Made by a program: the position numbers and the translations under genes. The notes under the pieces are model-generated. The model had not been told where the DNA came from, ran no database searches, and worked only from the letters and a program-made list of their open reading frames with translations. A DNA stretch of 64,000 nt from Cellulomonas sp. SG140 (lineage in GTDB: Bacteria; Actinomycetota; Actinomycetes; Actinomycetales; Cellulomonadaceae), in contig NZ_JANZLA010000001.1 of NCBI RefSeq assembly GCF_025770785.1, forward strand, positions 620,001-684,000, written 5' to 3'. Positions within the stretch are counted from its first letter, which is position 1; each line of letters opens with the position of its first letter. This document shows, one piece after another, positions 59,530-64,000 of the stretch.

Positions 59530-60895
59530 TCGACCGGCTCCCCGTCGTGCCCGCCTGCTGGCCACCCTGGCCCGACTGCGCGCCCTGACCCCCTTGACCG
59601 GGGAAGCCGCCCGGGAACTGACCCGTGCCGCCGTTGCCGTAGCCCCTGGTGCCGCCGTTGCCGCCGAAGCCGCCGTACCCACGCTGGCCGCCCGTGCCGG
59701 AGCCCGTCGCGCTGCGGGTGTACGTGACCTCGCGCACCAGGTCGCCCTCGGCCAGGCCGGACGTGATCTCGGTCAGCTGCCCGGACGTCTCGCCGACCTG
59801 CACCTCGACCGTCTGCACCGCGCCCTCGGCGTCGACCTTCTGCACGGTGCTCTTGCCGTTGGCGGTGGTGACGGCGGCCGTGGGCACGGCCAGCACGTCG
59901 GCGCGCCGCTCGTAGACGATCGCAGCGGTCACCGAGATGCCGTCGTGGAGCTTGCTGACGTCGCCGGTGACGTCGACCACCACCGGGTAGCTCGCCACGC
60001 CGGAGGAGGTCGACAGCAGGCCGATGGACGACACCGTGCCGAACACCGTGCCGGACAGGCTGGTCGACGTCATCTCGACCTGGTCACCGACCGCCACCTT
60101 GGCGATGTCGCTGTCGCTGACCCCGACCGACACCTGGTAGGCGTCCGTGCCGACGATGGTGAACTGCGCGCTCGAGGAGCCGGCGGACGCGGACGACGAC
60201 GAGCCGCCGGCCGACCCGGTCCCGCCCTGCGCCCCCGCGCCCTGCGACGTGCCCGACGATCCCGAGGCGCTCGACCCGCCGGCGGTGCTGGTGCCGGTGC
60301 TCGTGGTGGTCGACGACCCGGTCACCTTCTGGCCGACGACCACGTTGACGGTGGTCACCAGCCCGGCGACCGGCGCGGTCAGCGTCGCCTGGCTCAGCGC
60401 GGTCGTCGCGCTGTCCACCTGCGACTGAGCGACGGCCACCTGGGCGCTCGCCGCGGCGATCTGCGCCACCTGGGCGGCGGTGCCGGTGGAGGCCGCCTGG
60501 AGGTCGGCCAGCTTGGCCTGGTCGGTGGCGAGCGTCGCCTTGGCCGAGAGCAGGTCGGCGTTCAGCTGCAACGTGTCGACGGTGGCCAGCGCCTGGCCCG
60601 CGGTGACCGTCGCCCCGGCGGCCACGTCGACCGCGGTGACCGTGCCGCTCACCGCGAAGCTGACGTCCTGCTTGACCTTGGGGGTCAGCGTGCCGGTGCC
60701 GGACACGGACTTCTGCATCGTGGTGAGGCTGGCCGCCACGTCGCGCGTGGTGGTCGTCGCCGTCGTCGCGGCCGAGGCGGAGTCGCGTCCCGCGAACCAC
60801 CAGATGCCCGTGCCGGCGGCCGCCAGCACCACGGCCAGCAGCACCACCGCGATCACCCGACCAGCCGGGCGCGCCGACCTCCACCGCTTGCGCAT
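59522..60895 (-). CDS. membrane-fusion (HlyD/RND-type) adaptor, first gene of the export operon
   Basis: Adaptor protein, 457 aa. One N-terminal membrane helix (VIAVVLLAVVLAAAGTGIWW) is followed by a lipoyl half-domain (GTVTAVDVAAGATVTAGQAL near 85). A short coiled hairpin, a Ser/Gly/Thr-rich linker (about 195-240) and beta-barrel domains follow, then a long Gly/Gln-rich tail. Start ATG 60895 with GAGGA. A TAACGT -10 lies at 60936-60931, with two TCACAG repeats upstream that suggest control by a response regulator. Confidence 0.87.
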   Translation of the reverse strand: MRKRWRSARPAGRVIAVVLLAVVLAAAGTGIWWFAGRDSASAATTATTTTRDVAASLTTMQKSVSGTGTLTPKVKQDVSFAVSGTVTAVDVAAGATVTAGQALATVDTLQLNADLLSAKATLATDQAKLADLQAASTGTAAQVAQIAAASAQVAVAQSQVDSATTALSQATLTAPVAGLVTTVNVVVGQKVTGSSTTTSTGTSTAGGSSASGSSGTSQGAGAQGGTGSAGGSSSSASAGSSSAQFTIVGTDAYQVSVGVSDSDIAKVAVGDQVEMTSTSLSGTVFGTVSSIGLLSTSSGVASYPVVVDVTGDVSKLHDGISVTAAIVYERRADVLAVPTAAVTTANGKSTVQKVDAEGAVQTVEVQVGETSGQLTEITSGLAEGDLVREVTYTRSATGSGTGGQRGYGGFGGNGGTRGYGNGGTGQFPGGFPGQGGQGAQSGQGGQQAGTTGSRSNG

Positions 60896-60930
60896 GTCGT
60901 CCTCACGTCGTGTGCCGATGTTCGCGAGCG

Positions 60931-60936
60931 ACGTTA
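60931..60936 (-). promoter_or_regulatory. putative -10 box (TAACGT) for the export operon
   Basis: TAACGT on the minus strand matches TANNNT and would give a leader of about 28 bases before ATG 60895. No good -35 is seen, in keeping with an activated promoter. Confidence 0.45.
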
Positions 60937-60968
60937 GGGAGGGCTGCTGGACGCGCTGCCGATCCCGG

Positions 60969-60985
60969 CTGTGACGAGCCTGTGA
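60969..60985. promoter_or_regulatory. 11-bp-spaced direct repeats upstream of the export operon
   Basis: CTGTGA at 60969-60974 and 60980-60985 (TCACAG on the operon strand), 11 bases apart and about 35-50 bases upstream of the -10. OmpR/PhoB-type response regulators typically bind such direct repeats. No two-component genes are in this window. Confidence 0.4.
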
Positions 60986-61017
60986 ATCCCGGGTGGGCGG
61001 TGCGGGGCGGACGCAGC

Positions 61018-61056
61018 AGAGCCCGGCGTGAGGGGGGTCTGCTCACGCCGGGCTCT
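61018..61056. terminator. strong hairpin terminator after the alpha-xylosidase gene
   Basis: Perfect inverted repeat with 14-base arms (61018-61031 and 61043-61056) and an 11-base loop. It lies between the alpha-xylosidase stop and the export operon promoter, on the same strand. Confidence 0.85.
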
Positions 61057-61132
61057 GGGCCCGGGGGGCGCCGGGGGTGCGCCGCCCACGGTGGCCAGGC
61101 CGAACGGCCTTGGTGTGGGTCGGGTCGAGGGA

Positions 61133-63403
61133 TCAGTCGAGGGACAGCTCCGCGCGTCCGCCGACGGCGTCGACGACCTGGTCGGCGGCCTGCAGTCGGA
61201 ACGGCACGTCCGCGGGTCCCTCGGCCAGCAGCCGGTCGCCCTCGCGGCGCACGACGAACGTCGTCGTCGCCCCGCCGGTCGAGGACGGCACCACCACCTC
61301 GCGGCGGTCGCCGTCCGCCAGCTCGAACGCACGCAGCGTCACGCCGTCCGCCCAGTCGTAGTCCGGCCGGTCGGTGACGGCACCGACCGGCAGCACGGTG
61401 CCGGGCCGCACCAGCACGGGCAGCGAGTCGAGGCCGTGCACCTGGTTGACCCAGCGCGGACCGGTCACCGTGGACCCGTCGAGCAGGGAGGTCCACGTGC
61501 CCTCGGGCACGTACACCTCGGCGACGCCGTCCGGGGAGAGCACCGGCGCGACCAGCAGGCTGTCGCCCAGCATGTACTGCGTCTCGGCGGTGAAGGCCGA
61601 CCGGTCGTCGCCGAACTCGAGCAGCATGTGCCGCAGCATCGGGACGCCGTCGGTGTGCGCCTCCTCGGCCACCCGGCCCAGGTACGGCATCAGCGAGAGC
61701 TTGAGGTGGGTGAACCGCCGCGTGATCTCGACGGCCTCGTCGTCGAACGCCCACGGCACCCGGACCGAGCCGGAACCGTGCAGGCGCGAGTGCGACGACA
61801 GCAGGCCGAACGCCAGCCACCGCTTGAACACCAGCGGGTCGGGCGTCCCCTCGAACCCGCCGATGTCGTGCGACCAGTACCCGAAGCCGGACAGGCCGAG
61901 CGACAGCCCGCCGCGCAGCGTCTCCGCCATCGAGGCGAGCGAGGAGTCGTTGTCGCCGCCCCAGTGCACCGGGTACTGCTGCCCGCCGACGGTCGCCGAC
62001 CGGGCGAACAGCACCGCCTCGCCCTCGCCGCGCACGTCGCGCAGCACGTCGAACACCGTCTGGTTGTACAGGTGCGTGTAGTAGTTGTGCATCCGGTCCG
62101 GCTCGGAGCCGTCGAACCACGCGACGCCCTCGGTGGGGATGCGCTCGCCGAAGTCCGTCTTGAAGCAGTCGACGCCCTGGCCGAGCAGCGTGCGCAGCTC
62201 GCCGGCGTACCAGTCCGCTGCCGCCGGGTTGGTGAAGTCGACCAGCGCCATGCCGGCCTGCCACAGGTCCCACTGCCACACCGAGCCGTCGGTGTTGCGC
62301 AGCAGGTAGCCCTTGGCCTTGCCCTCCTCGAACAGGCGGGAGCGCTGGGCGATGTACGGGTTGATCCAGACGCAGATCCGCAGGCCCTTGGCCTTGAGGC
62401 GGGTGAGCATGCCCTCCGGGTCCGGGAAGGTCGCGGGGTCCCAGACGAAGTCGGTCCAGTGGAACTCGCGCATCCAGAAGCAGTCGAAGTGGAACACCGA
62501 CAGCGGCAGGTCCCGCTCGGCCATGCCGTCGATGAACGAGCTGACCGTCTTCTCGTCGTACTCGGTGGTGAACGACGTGGTCAGCCACAGGCCGAAGGAC
62601 CACGCGGGCACGCGCGCCGGCCGGCCGGTCAGCGCCGTGTACCGGCGCAGCACGTCCTTGGGGGTCGGACCGTCGATCACCAGGTACTCCAGCACCTGGC
62701 CCGGCACCGAGAACTGCGTGCGCTCCACCATCTCCGAGGCGACCTCGAAGGACACCTTCTCGGGGTGGTCGACCAGCACGCCGTAGCCCCGGGACGTCAG
62801 GTAGAACGGCACGTTCTTGTACGCCTGCTCGGAGGACGTGCCGCCGTCGAGGTTCCAGATGTCGACGGTCTGGCCGTTCTTCACCACCGGCCCGAACCGC
62901 TCGCCCAGGCCGTACACCAGCTCCCCCGGCGCGAGCGTCAGCTGCTCGTGCACGTACGTGTCGCCGTCGGGGCCGGTCGCCGCACCGACCGAGCGGGCGG
63001 CCGACGAGGTGAGCAGCCGGCCGCCGGACCGGAACTCCACCAGCCACCCGGGGCCGCGGCGCACGCGCACCGTCAGGTCTCCGGCGACCAGCTCGGCGAC
63101 CTCGTCGTCCACCCGCACCTGCGGGACGAAGCCCGGCTGACCGGCGATCGCGAAGCCGGGGCGCCGCTCGGCACCGCCGTCGAAGTGCGCGATGCGCACC
63201 CGCACCACGCCGGGGGCGGGCGCGGAGTACGTGACGGTGATCAGCGGGAGGTTGAGCGTGTCGCCGCGGGTGCGGATCCGCTTCGCCGTGCCGTACACGG
63301 TCAGCGTGCCGGCCTCCGGGTCGGCGACGACGTCCCGCACCTCGGCGGGGCGGATCAGGGTGAACCCGTCACGGTCCATCCAGTAGCCGTTGGTGAACTT
63401 CAT
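61133..63403 (-). CDS. yicI: alpha-xylosidase (GH31, YicI type)
   Basis: Glycoside hydrolase that removes alpha-xylosyl residues such as isoprimeverose from xyloglucan fragments, 756 aa. The GH31 domain covers about residues 260-590. The nucleophile Asp417 is in FKTDFGERIP and the acid/base Asp484 in HWGGDNDSS. HFDCFWMREFHWTDFVWD near 305 is YicI-like. No signal peptide, so it acts on imported oligosaccharides. ATG 63403 lies 28 bases after a sugar ABC permease gene, its probable supplier. Confidence 0.94.
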   Translation of the reverse strand: MKFTNGYWMDRDGFTLIRPAEVRDVVADPEAGTLTVYGTAKRIRTRGDTLNLPLITVTYSAPAPGVVRVRIAHFDGGAERRPGFAIAGQPGFVPQVRVDDEVAELVAGDLTVRVRRGPGWLVEFRSGGRLLTSSAARSVGAATGPDGDTYVHEQLTLAPGELVYGLGERFGPVVKNGQTVDIWNLDGGTSSEQAYKNVPFYLTSRGYGVLVDHPEKVSFEVASEMVERTQFSVPGQVLEYLVIDGPTPKDVLRRYTALTGRPARVPAWSFGLWLTTSFTTEYDEKTVSSFIDGMAERDLPLSVFHFDCFWMREFHWTDFVWDPATFPDPEGMLTRLKAKGLRICVWINPYIAQRSRLFEEGKAKGYLLRNTDGSVWQWDLWQAGMALVDFTNPAAADWYAGELRTLLGQGVDCFKTDFGERIPTEGVAWFDGSEPDRMHNYYTHLYNQTVFDVLRDVRGEGEAVLFARSATVGGQQYPVHWGGDNDSSLASMAETLRGGLSLGLSGFGYWSHDIGGFEGTPDPLVFKRWLAFGLLSSHSRLHGSGSVRVPWAFDDEAVEITRRFTHLKLSLMPYLGRVAEEAHTDGVPMLRHMLLEFGDDRSAFTAETQYMLGDSLLVAPVLSPDGVAEVYVPEGTWTSLLDGSTVTGPRWVNQVHGLDSLPVLVRPGTVLPVGAVTDRPDYDWADGVTLRAFELADGDRREVVVPSSTGGATTTFVVRREGDRLLAEGPADVPFRLQAADQVVDAVGGRAELSLD

Positions 63404-63431
63404 CGCAGGGGATTCCTTCGCGGGTCGGGTG

Positions 63432-64000
63432 CTACTTCACCGCGCCGGCGGTCACCCCACGGGTGAGCGTGCGCTGGAAGAACAGGAAGAACAGGAGGGT
63501 GGGGAGCAGGGACACCAGGGCGCCGGCGTTCAGGGTCGGCACGTCGAGCAGGCGGTCGCCCTGCAGCGAGCTGAGCGCGATCGGGACCGTCTGCGACGCC
63601 GGCGTGGTGAGCATCACCAGCGGGATGAAGAACTCGTTCCACGTCCAGATGAAGAAGAAGATCATCAGCACCGCCAGCGTCGGCCGGACGATGGGGAACA
63701 CCACCCGCCACAGCACGCGCCAGCTGTTCGCCCCGTCGAGCGCGGCGGCCTCCAGCAAGGCCTTGGGAAATGTCCCGAGAACGCTGGCGAGTAGGTACGT
63801 GCCGAATGCCGACTGGATCACCGTGAAGATGATGACGATCGACCAGCCGCTGTTGTTCAGGCCCACCTTCTGGGCCATCGTGTACAGCGGGTACAGCAGC
63901 ACCTCCTGCGGCAGCATGTTGGCCAGCAGGAACACCGCCACCAGCCACGCCCGGCCGCGCACCCGGCCGACGCCGATCGCGTAGGCGGTCAGCAGCGAGA
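63432..64000 (-). CDS. carbohydrate ABC transporter permease (3' part, 5' end outside window)
   Basis: MalG-type inner-membrane permease of a CUT1 sugar importer. About 189 C-terminal residues are visible, and the reading frame stays open to base 64000 with no credible start, so the gene is truncated. The EAA motif is present as EAAALDGANSWRVLWRVVFPIVRP, and several helices follow. Its position before the alpha-xylosidase gene suggests import of xylo-oligosaccharides. Confidence 0.92.
   Translation of the reverse strand, partial: SLLTAYAIGVGRVRGRAWLVAVFLLANMLPQEVLLYPLYTMAQKVGLNNSGWSIVIIFTVIQSAFGTYLLASVLGTFPKALLEAAALDGANSWRVLWRVVFPIVRPTLAVLMIFFFIWTWNEFFIPLVMLTTPASQTVPIALSSLQGDRLLDVPTLNAGALVSLLPTLLFFLFFQRTLTRGVTAGAVK

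Overview
The window looks like a chromosomal segment of a high-GC actinobacterium. GTG starts are frequent, 4-bp stop/start overlaps are common, and many genes have a TANNNT hexamer 6-8 nt before the start codon, as expected for leaderless mRNAs. Gene content (menaquinone pathway, complex I, System II cytochrome c maturation, Rex, a bldC-like gene with bS22, and arabinose and alpha-xyloside use) fits a Cellulomonas-like soil actinobacterium. The genus is inferred from style and content, not from a marker gene. Nearly all the DNA is coding. No gene-free stretch exceeds about 240 bases, and I saw no tRNA, rRNA, CRISPR, IS element or prophage.

Layout. (1) 1-14014, minus strand: complex I operon nuoA to nuoM, with nuoM cut by the window edge. 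It is read after a geranylgeranyl-reductase-family gene (14079-15356) whose promoter region carries a candidate Rex operator. (2) 15548-28931: menaquinone block with menG, isochorismate synthase, menD, menC, menB, menE and menA. It is interrupted by an HtrA-like protease and by a small module of an ECF41-type sigma factor, an NmrA-like oxidoreductase and a DUF3048 lipoprotein. (3) 28895-34534: DUF4229 protein and the System II cytochrome c maturation operon (histidine phosphatase, TlpA/ResA, CcdA, ResB, CcsB). (4) 34576-39203: MarR/YceI divergon, Rex, glutaredoxin-like protein, HAD hydrolase, GNAT, bS22 and a BldC-like regulator. (5) 39355-53428: AcuC, PPK2, a TetR-controlled ABC exporter, then an arabinose module (chvE-mmsA-mmsB uptake and araB-araD-araA catabolism) with a LacI-type regulator. 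Both arabinose promoters share an operator. (6) 53440-60895: proC, then a five-gene MacB-type export operon with two adaptors and a DUF5666 lipoprotein. (7) 61133-64000: GH31 alpha-xylosidase and a truncated sugar ABC permease.

Together, complex I feeds electrons to the menaquinone made by the men genes. The ccs genes mature the c-type cytochromes that would accept electrons downstream, and Rex is the likely NADH/NAD+ sensor. The sugar genes supply carbon from plant polysaccharide. The most useful regulatory observations are the mirror-image leaderless promoter between menC and menB, the Rex site before the ggr-nuo operon, the TetR operator lying across a start codon, the shared LacI-type operators, and a candidate ECF41 promoter.
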